Source: DATHCB01 sp035319765
GTDB taxonomy: Archaea; Thermoproteota; Bathyarchaeia; Bathyarchaeales; SOJC01
Assembly (NCBI GenBank): GCA_035319765.1
Contig: DATHCB010000148.1
Span: forward strand, 1-64,000
Reading direction: 5' to 3'
Length of the DNA stretch: 64,000 bases
The position numbers and the translations under genes are program-made. Below the pieces are notes generated by a model. That model was not told the DNA's origin. It did no database searches and saw nothing but the letters and a program-made list of their open reading frames with translations. Below are positions 8,652 through 16,613 of this stretch, one piece after another. The stretch's first letter is position 1. The number at the start of each line of letters is the position of its first letter.

Positions 8652-9449
8652 GTTTTCATCTCATCTGATGAACTCGAGTCAAAGCGCTCTTAAATAGATA
8701 CTCTAGTGGTCTTTCGCTCGCGCGCGCTAAGTGTGTGTACGCGTGCTTGTGCAACGGTTAGGACAAGAGCGAGACCTTTGTCGAAAAAGGTTTGAGTGCA
8801 GAGGAAAGAAGGAAGAAGAATAGCGCGGGCGCGCTAGAACTTAAGCCCTCCCTCAGCACTCTCGCCCAAGTATTAACGTTGTGCAAGTTTGCTATACGCA
8901 TTTCGGATTAAGGTTCTGTTAACTCTTAGGCGCTTGGCGAAGTCTGTTAACCGTCGGCGCTTTTCTAATGCTCTATAAGATTGTTTCCTTCTAGTTCAGG
9001 AAGAGAAAGGTAGAGGCTGAATAGAGAAGGAGAGTTCTCAGAAAATCAGTTCCCTACATTTCCTCCCATCATCTTTACCTAGGTACTAGTGATTAGGTAT
9101 ATTTGTTTTTTCTGCAGACTGACCATGAATCTATATCCTAGAAACAAAAATCTAATACCTTCAATCAATTCTCTAATTCAATCGATTCAACCATAGACCT
9201 CGTTGGGTAGCTCAGAAAAGAAGAGAGTATGGCGTAAGGACGGGTTCGCTTTAACCGTCCTTAACCATAGGTATGCAGGTAAGCGTCTTCACTATCTGCA
9301 TACACTCTCCAAGTTCGCAAATATTCCGAAATGCGTATATAAAATCGCATGATGTTTAGAAATAGGTAAGAGTGCGGAGAGTTATATTATCTCCTCCTCC
9401 TCTCCTCTCTGCACTCAAACCTTTTCGTTAAAACTTGGGCTTTCTCACA
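8652..9449. other. Gene-free stretch with hairpins and repeat fragments
   Basis: No supported gene. It holds GC tracts at 8719-8727 and 8822-8835 (AGCGCGGGCGCGCT, a palindrome). It also holds an inverted pair of the motif AAAGGTTTGAGTGCAGAG (about 8786-8803; reverse complement with one A fewer at 9407-9424). Two adjacent hairpins lie at 9235-9303: AAGGACGG/CCGTCCTT and GTATGCAG/CTGCATAC. A local stem GAGTGCGGAGAG/CTCTCTGCACTC is at about 9370-9415. The mixture looks like eroded mobile-element or structured-RNA DNA. Confidence 0.45.
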
Positions 9450-9614
9450 TTAAGCGTGGACTTGCTGTTTGGAAGCTTTCTTGATTAGAGACAGCCATTC
9501 CCTCTCGCTTGATCCAGCATCTATTTTGGCTTTCTGTGCTGGCGTTTCTCCGTTCAATGCCATGTGAGGTCTCAAAAAGCTGTAGTAGACTGGCTATAGC
9601 GGCCTTTCCTCAAT
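9450..9614 (-). pseudogene. Transposase C-terminal remnant
   Basis: The reverse strand reads '...PVYYSFLRPHMALNGETP' followed by about 30 more residues ending 'SLIKKASKQQVHA' and TAA. 'YYSFLRPHMALNGETPAQKA' is the classic C-terminal block of DDE integrase-core transposases (IS3/IS481-like). An in-frame TAG sits six codons before that block, and nothing recognisable lies upstream, where low-complexity DNA begins. It is therefore a dead 3' fragment of an insertion sequence. Confidence 0.7.
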
Positions 9615-9626
9615 GGGGATCATCTT

Positions 9627-9855
9627 TGTTTGTCTTTGTCTGTCTGTTGTGTGTGTTTGTTGTTTGTTTTTGTCACACGTTATTTTTGTCTTGCGTTTGT
9701 TTAATATATTACTCGCATTGGGTTGGGATAAAACTTTACCCTTTTTCTTCTTCTAACTACGATTCTCTCTACTACTCTCTCACTCTCTCTCTACACACAT
9801 ACAAACAAACAAAAACAAACAAACAAAAATAAACAAACAAGAATAAACAATCAAC
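9627..9855. repeat. Core element copy 1 within a long low-complexity palindrome
   Basis: The core GGGATAAAACTTTACCC is at 9725-9741. To its left is about 95 bases of TTTGTTTG/GTGTGT-type sequence. To its right is CTTTTTCTTCTTC, then CTCTCT and ACAAACAAAC-type sequence to about 9850. The left T/G tract and right A/C tract are broadly complementary, so the whole could fold into a large hairpin centred on the core. The right arm reappears inverted at copy 3 (15317-15393). Confidence 0.75.
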
Positions 9856-9899
9856 TAATTAAACAGAATAACGAAAAAACAGAAATGCGTACAGACAGA

Positions 9900-9926
9900 A
9901 CGTTTCAAAATCCTTATTTGCCAATG
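9900..9926 (+). promoter_or_regulatory. Shared upstream motif / probable promoter
   Basis: GTTTCAAAATCCTTATTTGCC lies about 35-55 bases before the TTG at 9959. Closely related sequences precede the other two rightward surface-protein genes (16558-16582 and 18536-18560). TTATTT could be the TATA element and CAAAA the BRE-like part. Confidence 0.5.
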
Positions 9927-9958
9927 AAGCCTCAACTATACAGCAGGAGAAGCGAGAG

Positions 9959-11731
9959 TTGAGGAGGATTGCTTCGAGCCTAATCGTAGCGTTGTTGGTT
10001 TTGAGTTTATCCATACTTGCTTTTAATGTTAAGCCAGCCAGAGCACAATCAGGAGGAGCAATCATCATCAATCCTGACGGAAGCATAAGCAGCCCTGTAA
10101 CTGCAAATATCACCACTTCCGATGAGATCACGTACACTTTCACGGGCAACAACTATCTGCCCATAGTCGTGGAGAGGAGTAACATAATCATAAACGGAAA
10201 TGGCAACACACTCCAAGCCTCCGGAGGATTCGGGTTCTCTCTAACGGACATGAGCAGCGTAACAATAAAAAACACTACCATAACAAAAAGCTATTATGGC
10301 ATTTTTCTAAACTCTTCCTCTAGCAACACTTTGTCCGATAACAACGCCACGGCAAATGGCATTGGCTTTTACCTCTTCGCTTCATCTAACGATAATACTT
10401 TGTCCGGAAACAACGTCAGGGCCAATAGCGTATATGGCATTTATCTTGACAATTCTTCTAGCAACGTTTTGTCTGACAACAATATCACGGCGAACCGCCT
10501 TTTTGGCATTGACCTTTATTCTTCTTCTGACAACACTTTGTCTGGCAACGTGATGGCAAATAATACTTACAACCTTGCCGTCTATGGCTTCGTTTTGAGC
10601 GATTTCGTGAATTCTATCGATGTTTCAAACCTTGTGAATGGCAAGCCCGTCTATTACTTGATAGGTCAGTCGAACGTCCTGATAAGCCCCCAAACCTGTC
10701 CCAAGGGCGCTGGATATCTGGGTCTAGTCAACTGCAAGAATATGACGGTGCAAGGACTGACACTCGACAAAAACTTTCCTGGGCTTCTGATAGCAAATAC
10801 TAACGACTCAAGAATCGCTGACAACAACGTCACGGCAAGCAGCAATTATGGCATGCTACTTTGCTATTCATCTGGCGATGTCGCGTCTGGCAACGACATA
10901 ATAGCAAACGATGCGTACGGCATTTTTGCCTCCTGTCTTAACAACAGTACCCTCTCCGGTAACAACGCCACGGCAGACTATGGCGGCGGCATTGCGCTCG
11001 ACTCTTCATCTGGCGATGTCGTGTCTGGCAACAGCTTCACAGCAAACAACGGCGGTGGCGTTGTCCTCTTCTCCTCTTCAGGCAATAGCATCTTTCATAA
11101 TGACTTCTGGAATAACGTACCACAAGCGCAAGCGAGTTCGAACTCTAGCAATGCTTGGGATGACGGTTATCCTAGTGGCGGTAATTACTGGAGCAATTAT
11201 CAGACAAGGTATCCTAGTGCTATCGCGAATGACAGTTCGGCAATATGGAACACGCCTTATGATGTCGCTAGTAATAACATTGACAGATATCCGCTTATGG
11301 CGCCGTTCGACAGCTTCAACGTGACTTGGAACAATCAGACATACCCTATCGAAACTGTCAGCAACTCCACGCTTAGCAACTTCAACTTCAGCGCAACCGC
11401 CAAAACACTCACCTTCAACGTGACAGGCACGAGTGGGACAGTGGGCTTCTGCAGAGTTGCTATACCCTTGTCGCTCATGTCGGGAGAATGGACTGTTACA
11501 GTGAACGGTACGCCAATCTCCTATAGCACACTATACGATTCGAACTACACGTACGTCTACTTCAAGTACATGCAGAGCACGAAAACAGTCCAGATCCAAA
11601 GCACAAACGCAGTCCCAGAATTTCAACCCTTCATGCTGCTGCCTTTGTTTATGATAGTAACGCTACTTGGAGCCATAGCCTTCAAGAAGCGTGCCAAAAA
11701 ACTAAATGCTTACGAGTCTAGGCGTCCATGA
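9959..11731 (+). CDS. NosD-like right-handed beta-helix surface protein with PEF-type sorting tail
   Basis: 590 residues, probably exported and anchored. The start is TTG 9959, chosen because the next residues 'RRIASSLIVALLVLSLSI' align with the signal peptide of the paralogue at 18582. Residues about 75-390 are repeated beta-helix rungs ('SSSNTLSDNNxTANxxGIxLxxSS'), as in NosD/parallel beta-helix repeats. A non-repeat domain follows. The C-terminus is 'VPEFQPFMLLPLFMIVTLL' plus basic residues, a PEF-CTERM-like tripartite signal. The last residues 'AYESRRP' are absent from the paralogue and are encoded by DNA antisense to a transposase tail (11702-11926), so the original end was probably altered. 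Confidence 0.85.
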   Translation: MRRIASSLIVALLVLSLSILAFNVKPARAQSGGAIIINPDGSISSPVTANITTSDEITYTFTGNNYLPIVVERSNIIINGNGNTLQASGGFGFSLTDMSSVTIKNTTITKSYYGIFLNSSSSNTLSDNNATANGIGFYLFASSNDNTLSGNNVRANSVYGIYLDNSSSNVLSDNNITANRLFGIDLYSSSDNTLSGNVMANNTYNLAVYGFVLSDFVNSIDVSNLVNGKPVYYLIGQSNVLISPQTCPKGAGYLGLVNCKNMTVQGLTLDKNFPGLLIANTNDSRIADNNVTASSNYGMLLCYSSGDVASGNDIIANDAYGIFASCLNNSTLSGNNATADYGGGIALDSSSGDVVSGNSFTANNGGGVVLFSSSGNSIFHNDFWNNVPQAQASSNSSNAWDDGYPSGGNYWSNYQTRYPSAIANDSSAIWNTPYDVASNNIDRYPLMAPFDSFNVTWNNQTYPIETVSNSTLSNFNFSATAKTLTFNVTGTSGTVGFCRVAIPLSLMSGEWTVTVNGTPISYSTLYDSNYTYVYFKYMQSTKTVQIQSTNAVPEFQPFMLLPLFMIVTLLGAIAFKKRAKKLNAYESRRP

Positions 11732-11994
11732 CTGTTTCTCGTTCCTCAAATACTGAGCTAACAAATAGGCCTCTTCATTAATCAAGGTGTCAAGAGTCTG
11801 CTTACTGCCATAACGCATTCTAGGAATCTTAACAACACTTTCAAAGAGACTGTTCAACCTCTCAGCCAAATCGTTAGTCTCATACTCAACTAAATGAACC
11901 CTCTTAAACATCCTCAGCTTCATCAAAAAATCAGTTACGAGAACAAAATCGTTCAGCGTTCAATCAGAAGATCATCAATCACATGGCGATACAA
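11702..11994 (-). pseudogene. Transposase-like C-terminal remnant, copy A
   Basis: On the reverse strand, the 74 codons from 11926 to 11702 contain 'TNDLAERLNSLF' and 'KQTLDTLINEEAYLLAQYL', ending 'NEKQSWTPRLVSI'. This fits the last part of a DDE transposase (acidic residue in N-x2-AE, then helices). Upstream, another frame encodes 'LELYRHVIDDLLIER', so there is a frameshift. The coding-like sequence stops abruptly at the GC tract at 12005. The last 19 codons recur in copy B at 14502-14567. Family assignment is tentative. Confidence 0.55.
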
Positions 11995-12004
11995 TTCTAG
12001 AGCA

Positions 12005-12011
12005 GCGCGCG
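12005..12011. repeat. GC tract abutting the transposase remnant
   Basis: GCGCGCG lies within about ten bases of where the reverse-strand coding frame of the transposase tail begins. It is one of several alternating GC tracts in this window found at the broken end of a gene. Confidence 0.6.
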
Positions 12012-12065
12012 TCAAGAATCGGAACGACGTTGTAAGCACGTATTTAGCGCGGGCAAAAGCGAATC

Positions 12066-12896
12066 TTAGTCTTTCTTTCTTTTCTTAGTAATAATTCCTT
12101 TCAGCAGTATTGCAGCAGCCAGTAGCGAAGTCATGCTCAGCCAAGGTGCTAGAAGGCTGAACATGGGTGTTGGTGCTGCGGCTCCGCCGACTGAAGGCGT
12201 TGGTAGCGAATATGTAATTTCCAAGTATGGTTCAGCGGACCATTCGGCTCCATCGCTTAAAGGGCTTGTCTCGTTCAAGTAATCGTGGACATATTCTCTG
12301 AGGCATATTTCGGTTATTCCACCTTTACTAATGTCGCCGATTCCTTGAGAGTTGAAAGCCATCGTATAGTTTTCACGCAGGTCGCCTCTTATTTCTACTA
12401 CTCCGTAAGGATTTCCTGAAAAACTGTTCCAGTCACTTGTGGTTAACGGCGTTGCTTGCGTTCCTCTCTGTGCGGATACGTTTACATCGCCAGAATATGG
12501 TGCAGCGTACAGATTAAGCGTGACTGAACTCATTATTGCATTCTGCGGTATTGAAGAGGTATTAAAGTATTCAAAGACTCTACTAATGGTATAAGTAAAG
12601 CCTGTGAATGAAAATGATTCAGAAACCAGATTTTTGTCTCCAATCTGCAAATTAGATCCGTTACGGCATTTGACCCAAGATGTGATGGGATTACCCGAGC
12701 TCGCGTTTGAAATTAATCCTTCTTCAGACCGTGTTGAATACACATGGACAGTTATTGGACTTGCTAGCGCTTTCGGAATGGAGAATTGGAATAGCCCAAT
12801 AAGGAGGAAGGTCACAAGAAAGACTGCGGCAATCTTTATTTTGCTCGTTCTCGAACGCGCGCGAAGTACTGTTGCCTCAAGCATTGAGGTTTTCAT
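12066..12896 (-). CDS. Secreted DNRLRE-like protein with LAPW-type C-terminal anchor
   Basis: 276 residues. A cytoplasmic basic N-terminus and a signal/anchor segment (about 22-45) lead to an ectodomain (47-225) resembling DNRLRE/TGF-propeptide-like surface modules. Features include 'NASSGNPITSWVKCRNGSNLQIGD', 'SIPQNAIMSSVTLNLYA' and 'LREYVHDYLN', ending with 'EPYLEITYS'. The C-terminus 'LLAPWLSMTSLLAAAILLKG' plus 'IITKKRKKD' is nearly the same as that of the beta-propeller protein at 16614-18185, suggesting a common anchoring or sorting signal. It is transcribed against its neighbours. Confidence 0.75.
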   Translation of the reverse strand: MKTSMLEATVLRARSRTSKIKIAAVFLVTFLLIGLFQFSIPKALASPITVHVYSTRSEEGLISNASSGNPITSWVKCRNGSNLQIGDKNLVSESFSFTGFTYTISRVFEYFNTSSIPQNAIMSSVTLNLYAAPYSGDVNVSAQRGTQATPLTTSDWNSFSGNPYGVVEIRGDLRENYTMAFNSQGIGDISKGGITEICLREYVHDYLNETSPLSDGAEWSAEPYLEITYSLPTPSVGGAAAPTPMFSLLAPWLSMTSLLAAAILLKGIITKKRKKD

Positions 12897-13042
12897 TATT
12901 ACTTTATTCCTAAATTAGCCTGTCTACGGCAGGCACTCTCAATGAAACGCTCGTTTATAATGAGGTTATTAGGCTTTGTTACCCCCTCTTCTCCATATCC
13001 TGATTTCATTCGGTTCTATCATAGGTTCTCATAGCGTGGGCT

Positions 13043-13193
13043 TTTTTTGGGTTTGGGTTTGGGGGGTAAAGTTTTATCCAACAAAAACAACGGACGACCA
13101 CAACGGACGACCACAACGGACGACCACACAGGACGACGACTAACCACGACTACGACCACCGACCACGACGACGGACGATCACGACGGACGGAT
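13043..13193. repeat. Core element copy 2 (inverted) with a 13-bp tandem repeat
   Basis: GGGTAAAGTTTTATCC (13064-13079) is the reverse complement of the dispersed core. It is preceded by GGGTTTGGGTTTGGG. On the other side are three copies of the 13-mer CGGACGACCACAA (13091-13129, last base varied) decaying into CGAC-rich sequence to about 13193. The stretch 12897-13356 has no gene. A GC tract lies at 13332-13339. Confidence 0.8.
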
Positions 13194-13356
13194 GGTGTAA
13201 AAATAGTCGTAACTTCAATCTACGGTATACTCGATCGAATACACATCTGGATGCTACTGGAACAGAGTGAAGGCAGGATAGCTAGTAGTACAAGAGAGTC
13301 AAAAGTGGACAAAAACTTACCCCCTTATAGCAGCGCGCTATCGTGGCACATGCTAA

Positions 13357-13722
13357 TCATGCTACTTGGCCGTACTTTTCCTTGCATTTGAGAAAATCTT
13401 TTGCCATATCAAAAGGCCTTGTTAACATGCTTATCTTAATGTGTTCCTTCCTTCCATTTTCCCACAAGACAGTTTTATGCATCCAGACGCCCACAGGGAG
13501 TGGGAAGGTATAATGAATGTTCTTTATGCTCTTTAACTTGTATTCGGGGGTGAAAACGAGCTGATTCTTGTTTCGGACCATCTTCCATTTGATGCCAGGG
13601 GTGTATTTCATATTCCCGCGCGAAGATAGAATGAACCAATTTCTTGTAGTCAACGGGACACGCGCGCTAAATACTGAGCCAACGATCAAGCACTTGCTCC
13701 AAGACCGAAAACAGTAGTACAA
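13357..13722 (-). CDS. Hypothetical protein, probably 5'-truncated
   Basis: An open frame of 121 codons. Only the part from about residue 20 on ('RNWFILSSRGNMKYTPGIKW...') looks protein-like; the first residues overlap the preceding small gene in another frame. The shift happens at the GC tract at 13661-13667. An internal ATG at 13611 is an alternative start. Basic and aromatic residues with alternating strands could suggest a small beta domain, but no family is recognised. Confidence 0.4.
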   Translation of the reverse strand: MYYCFRSWSKCLIVGSVFSARVPLTTRNWFILSSRGNMKYTPGIKWKMVRNKNQLVFTPEYKLKSIKNIHYTFPLPVGVWMHKTVLWENGRKEHIKISMLTRPFDMAKDFLKCKEKYGQVA

Positions 13723-13864
13723 AAGCGACTATTACAACACAGAGAACGAAAAGAACGGCTAACGGTAGTGACACGATGGCAAAAATAGCGTACCCTGCAT
13801 ATCCTACGAGAAGCAGGATCAACAAGGCTATGATTACAACAAGTATCTTACGAATATCGGTCAT
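13667..13864 (-). CDS. Small two-helix membrane protein
   Basis: 65 residues, almost entirely hydrophobic, with two membrane spans (about 7-30 and 34-58). Its ATG overlaps the stop of the upstream membrane-protein gene (ATGA at 13861-13864), so the two are co-translated. The TAG stop is part of a TAGCGCGCG tract at 13661-13669, so the natural C-terminus may be missing. Confidence 0.55.
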   Translation of the reverse strand: MTDIRKILVVIIALLILLLVGYAGYAIFAIVSLPLAVLFVLCVVIVAFVLLFSVLEQVLDRWLSI

Positions 13865-14541
13865 TTTACGTCACATCCACAATTCTCGGAATCCATAACT
13901 GCTTCGCGCGCGCTGTGCAGAAGTGACAATTGAGGATTTTGTGTGCCTGCTGAATGTTGTGTAACTTCCTTTCTTGCTCTCTGAAATGAGAAGAGCGCAC
14001 GCGTCTTCAGTGGTGAAGTTCTGATTAGCAGAACGCCTGTGCCTATCCCGAAGGTTCCCTTAGCGTCCCACATCCCAAACGCCACGAAGTCCCAGATCGT
14101 GAGTGCCCTCGCCCCCGGCATAATGCTTTGATCAATTGCATGCCTCAGGAGCGCCGTAGCAACAAGACACGTAAACGCTCCCCATAGAATGACAAGGAGG
14201 CTTAGAGAGATTACTTCTGCTCTAGAGGGTTGTGCCTCTCGTCTCTGATGCCCATAGACGTACATGGTTATGCCAATTATCAAGAGAGCCATTATAGAAA
14301 CGTTCAGCCCATAGAACATCGTATAGAACAGACTATAATTTAGCACGGGCGGTGATGCGATGGCTAAGAAGAAAGAAATGCCGAAAAACCAGAAGGTAGA
14401 GAACACGGATACTAATGGCGCGAACAAAATCAGAACGTAGCCAACATGAATATATCGAATGATCCCTGCCTCAAGTTCTGCTTTTCTCTCGTCAGGCTTA
14501 AGCCTTTCTAACTCAATATTTGCGAAACGAAAAACAGTCAT
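13861..14541 (-). CDS. Polytopic membrane protein of unknown function
   Basis: 226 residues with about five hydrophobic segments (34-58, 60-82, 86-105, 122-142, 160-180) and a polar C-terminal tail ending 'CGCDVK'. The annotated first ten codons lie antisense to transposase-tail copy B, so the start region was probably replaced; in-frame internal starts are possible. A GC tract (13905-13913) sits in the C-terminal coding part ('HSAREA'). Overlaps the next gene by four bases. Confidence 0.6.
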   Translation of the reverse strand: MTVFRFANIELERLKPDERKAELEAGIIRYIHVGYVLILFAPLVSVFSTFWFFGISFFLAIASPPVLNYSLFYTMFYGLNVSIMALLIIGITMYVYGHQRREAQPSRAEVISLSLLVILWGAFTCLVATALLRHAIDQSIMPGARALTIWDFVAFGMWDAKGTFGIGTGVLLIRTSPLKTRALFSFQRARKEVTQHSAGTQNPQLSLLHSAREAVMDSENCGCDVK

Positions 14542-14567
14542 GGACGCCTAGACTCGTAGCTGTTTAG
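14502..14567 (+). pseudogene. Transposase-like C-terminal remnant, copy B
   Basis: The forward strand reads 'LTQYLRNEKQSWTPRLVAV' and TAG, matching the end of copy A ('LAQYLRNEKQSWTPRLVSI') on the opposite strand. The two copies give an inverted repeat of about 55-60 bases spanning 11702-14567. Only the last 20 or so codons survive. Confidence 0.6.
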
Positions 14568-14646
14568 CTTAAGATTTGGCGGTCGAGCCACTTCTCATGT
14601 TTTTCAGGATCTCTATTATGCCGTTAACCCTGCTGTGACGCAAGAA

Positions 14647-14654
14647 CATATAAG
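14647..14654 (+). promoter_or_regulatory. TATA box for the Lrp-type regulator
   Basis: CATATAAG ends 22 bases before the TTG start at 14676, the spacing expected for a leaderless archaeal transcript. Confidence 0.5.
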
Positions 14655-14675
14655 AATGAATTGTAAGAAAACGAA

Positions 14676-15248
14676 TTGTGGTTGATTAGCGAATTGAGTG
14701 AAAACGAGAAGGCTCAAATCAGAGATATCGAACTCAAAGTGCTCGCCGAGTTGATGAGGGATAGTCATAAGAGCGACAGAGAACTCGCCAAAATAATAGG
14801 CGTTTCTCAGCCTACCGTAACGAGAGTTAGAACCAAGCTGGAAAGGGAAGGAATAATCAAAGAGTACACTCTCATTCCTGATTTCAGGAAACTTGGCTAT
14901 CAACTAATGGCTTTCCTGTTTATGGGAAAGCCAGAAACCACGGAAAACGAGAAGAGCGAAGAACTGAGGAAAGCAGTGGCCGAAATGGAAGATAGGACTC
15001 CTATTGCGACACTGACAGTTGCGGATGGGGAAGGCCTAGGGAAAGGAAGAGTGGTCGTCATCCTGCTTAAAGACTATTCAAGCTACCTAGAAAAACTTGA
15101 CATGGTAAGAAACCTTCCTAACGTTGAAGCCGAAAACATGGAAGGTTTCTTGGTTGATCTGTGTAATGAACGCAACTTCCGCATTCTTTCGATGAAACAA
15201 CTAGCTCACCATATCGAAGCCTTTCGGAAACCCGCAGAGAAAGACTAG
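14676..15248 (+). CDS. Lrp/AsnC family transcriptional regulator
   Basis: 190-residue DNA-binding protein. Residues 15-65 form an AsnC-type winged helix ('LKVLAELMRDSHKSDRELAK' then 'VSQPTVTRVRTKLEREGII'). The rest (70-190) is a diverged ligand/effector domain, longer than the classic 60-residue RAM domain. The TTG start is set by the TATA box 22 bases upstream. Target and ligand unknown; it is transcribed away from the 13.4-14.5 kb membrane genes. Confidence 0.85.
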   Translation: MWLISELSENEKAQIRDIELKVLAELMRDSHKSDRELAKIIGVSQPTVTRVRTKLEREGIIKEYTLIPDFRKLGYQLMAFLFMGKPETTENEKSEELRKAVAEMEDRTPIATLTVADGEGLGKGRVVVILLKDYSSYLEKLDMVRNLPNVEAENMEGFLVDLCNERNFRILSMKQLAHHIEAFRKPAEKD

Positions 15249-15316
15249 ACCTTTCTCACTTCTTTTCTCTGTCTTCTACTTCCTAATATTCTATTCAAGA
15301 AAATGAATAAGGCACA

Positions 15317-15421
15317 CTTGTTTGTATTTTTTTGTTTGTATGTGTGTAGAGAGAGAGGGTGAGAGAGTAAGAAGCAGTTAGAAGAAGAAAAAGGATAAAA
15401 CTTTACCCTTTTTCTTATTCA
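15317..15421. repeat. Core element copy 3
   Basis: The core GGATAAAACTTTACCC (15393-15408) is flanked by complementary arms: AGAAGAAAAAGG on the left and CCCTTTTTCTTATT on the right. The left extension (GAGAGAGA, then TATGTGTGTAG and TTTGTTTGT) is the reverse complement of the right extension of copy 1 at 9738-9815. This stretch between the Lrp gene and the methyltransferase has no ORF. It ends at a GC tract (15453-15459). Confidence 0.8.
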
Positions 15422-15458
15422 TTAGCGCTTCTTCTCTAGTTGGGTAATTCAACGCGCG

Positions 15459-16298
15459 CTAGGCTTTCTCGAATTCTATTATGTAAAAGGGCCATGATGT
15501 GTTAACGATGGCAGAGTATACAATGTCCCATGATACCCTCAGGTTTCTCACGTTTGTTGGTAACAAGGCGGTAGGCGGTCCACTCTTATTTAGAGCGTTG
15601 GTTTTGATCAGGAATTTTCCAAAAAAGGTTTTTTGTTTTTCTGATGAGAGTCCTTCGTCAACTATTGCTATCTTGGAGTCGTATTTTGCGACGCGCACTA
15701 TTTCATCGAGAGCTTTGCTTTTGTCTCCAAAGGTGTTAATGCCGCCTACGTGTATCACCGCATCGAAGGAGTTTTCTTTATATGGGAGGTATGAAGCAGT
15801 TGCTCTTTGCAGCTCAACATTTTTCCACTTCTTCCTCTCTGTTTTCATTTTTGCATAAGCCAGCATCCCGTTGGAAATATCCATCGCGAGGAGTTTTCCT
15901 TGCGAACCAATTTGGCTCTTGATGAAAGAAAGGTTTCTTCCCGTCCCTGTTGAGATGTCCAGAACACTTGCACCCCTCCTTATTCGCAATCGCTTCACCC
16001 ATGAGTACCTTTCAAATGGCTCAAGTCCAACGCTGAACAAGGGCTCAAGGTAACTCATGATAATATCATAACTTAATGCCATTCTGTCGTACGTGAACAT
16101 CCATTTTCTATCCTGCTCATTCAACATTTTAGGCAAAAGAAAATCCGGAATTCCATTCTTGATTTTATATATTTGACCGCACGATTCACACTCAAGTAAT
16201 CCAGACGAAACTACATCGTCAGAATCATCATGAGTTTCTAACTCCAAATCACCATGGCACATTGGGCAGCAAAGAAATCGAAGTACATCTTTCCTCAT
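15459..16298 (-). CDS. Class I SAM methyltransferase with N-terminal Trm112-like zinc ribbon
   Basis: 279 residues. The N-terminal 'LRFLCCPMCHGDLEL' with a second pair 'CESCGQIYKI' (residues 8-50) is a Trm112/zinc-ribbon module. A methyltransferase_11 domain follows, with motif I 'VLDISTGTGRNLSFI' (about 110-125), acidic motif II 'LLAMDIS' and 'FDAVIHVGGINTF'. The substrate is unknown; such fused proteins often act on small molecules or lipids. The TAG stop is shared with a TAGCGCGCG tract, so the end of the protein might be curtailed. Confidence 0.85.
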   Translation of the reverse strand: MRKDVLRFLCCPMCHGDLELETHDDSDDVVSSGLLECESCGQIYKIKNGIPDFLLPKMLNEQDRKWMFTYDRMALSYDIIMSYLEPLFSVGLEPFERYSWVKRLRIRRGASVLDISTGTGRNLSFIKSQIGSQGKLLAMDISNGMLAYAKMKTERKKWKNVELQRATASYLPYKENSFDAVIHVGGINTFGDKSKALDEIVRVAKYDSKIAIVDEGLSSEKQKTFFGKFLIKTNALNKSGPPTALLPTNVRNLRVSWDIVYSAIVNTSWPFYIIEFEKA

Positions 16299-16403
16299 GG
16301 CTCTCTAATTTTCTCCCCAGTAGTATATTTTTCTTAAAGACAAAAATCATCGCATCGAAAATGAAAGCAATCACTAACATTCACAACATTAGCAATCCGA
16401 TTT

Positions 16404-16446
16404 TGGGTTGGGTTTGGGATAAAACTTTACCCCCAACCCAACCACG
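16404..16446. repeat. Core element copy 4
   Basis: The core GGGATAAAACTTTACCC (16416-16432) is flanked by TTGGGTTGGGTTTGGG on the left and CCCCCAACCCAACC on the right, which are complementary. A GAGAGACAGAGAGAGG tract and a GTATACG repeat (16445-16491) follow. It fills the gap between the methyltransferase and the beta-propeller gene. Confidence 0.85.
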
Positions 16447-16557
16447 TATACGAGAGAGACAGAGAGAGGGCGCATAAGCGTATACGCTAGATAAAACCGT
16501 AGCATTCACGAGCACAGCATTACAATTATGCAAACACCTTATTGTGCGCATAGAACT

Positions 16558-16582
16558 TTGTTCCAAAAGCGTTATTTCTCAG
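16558..16582 (+). promoter_or_regulatory. Shared upstream motif / probable promoter
   Basis: TTGTTCCAAAAGCGTTATTTC, about 35-55 bases before the TTG start at 16614, is related to the sequences upstream of the genes at 9959 and 18582. Confidence 0.45.
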
Positions 16583-16613
16583 TAGCCTGAGGATACTCAC
16601 TGAGGGAGAATAG

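Noticed and set aside
9565..9600. TAG as pyrrolysine in the transposase remnant and methyltransferase remnant
   Set aside because: Both genes are truncated, neither family uses pyrrolysine, and no pyl genes are in view; simple decay is enough.
13051..13066. GGGTTTGGGTTTGGG as a telomere
   Set aside because: The tract is short, internal and beside a gene-dense chromosome region; it belongs to the arms of the dispersed core element.
13091..13193. CRISPR array from the 13-mer repeats
   Set aside because: Repeats are head-to-tail with no spacers, and no cas genes are present.
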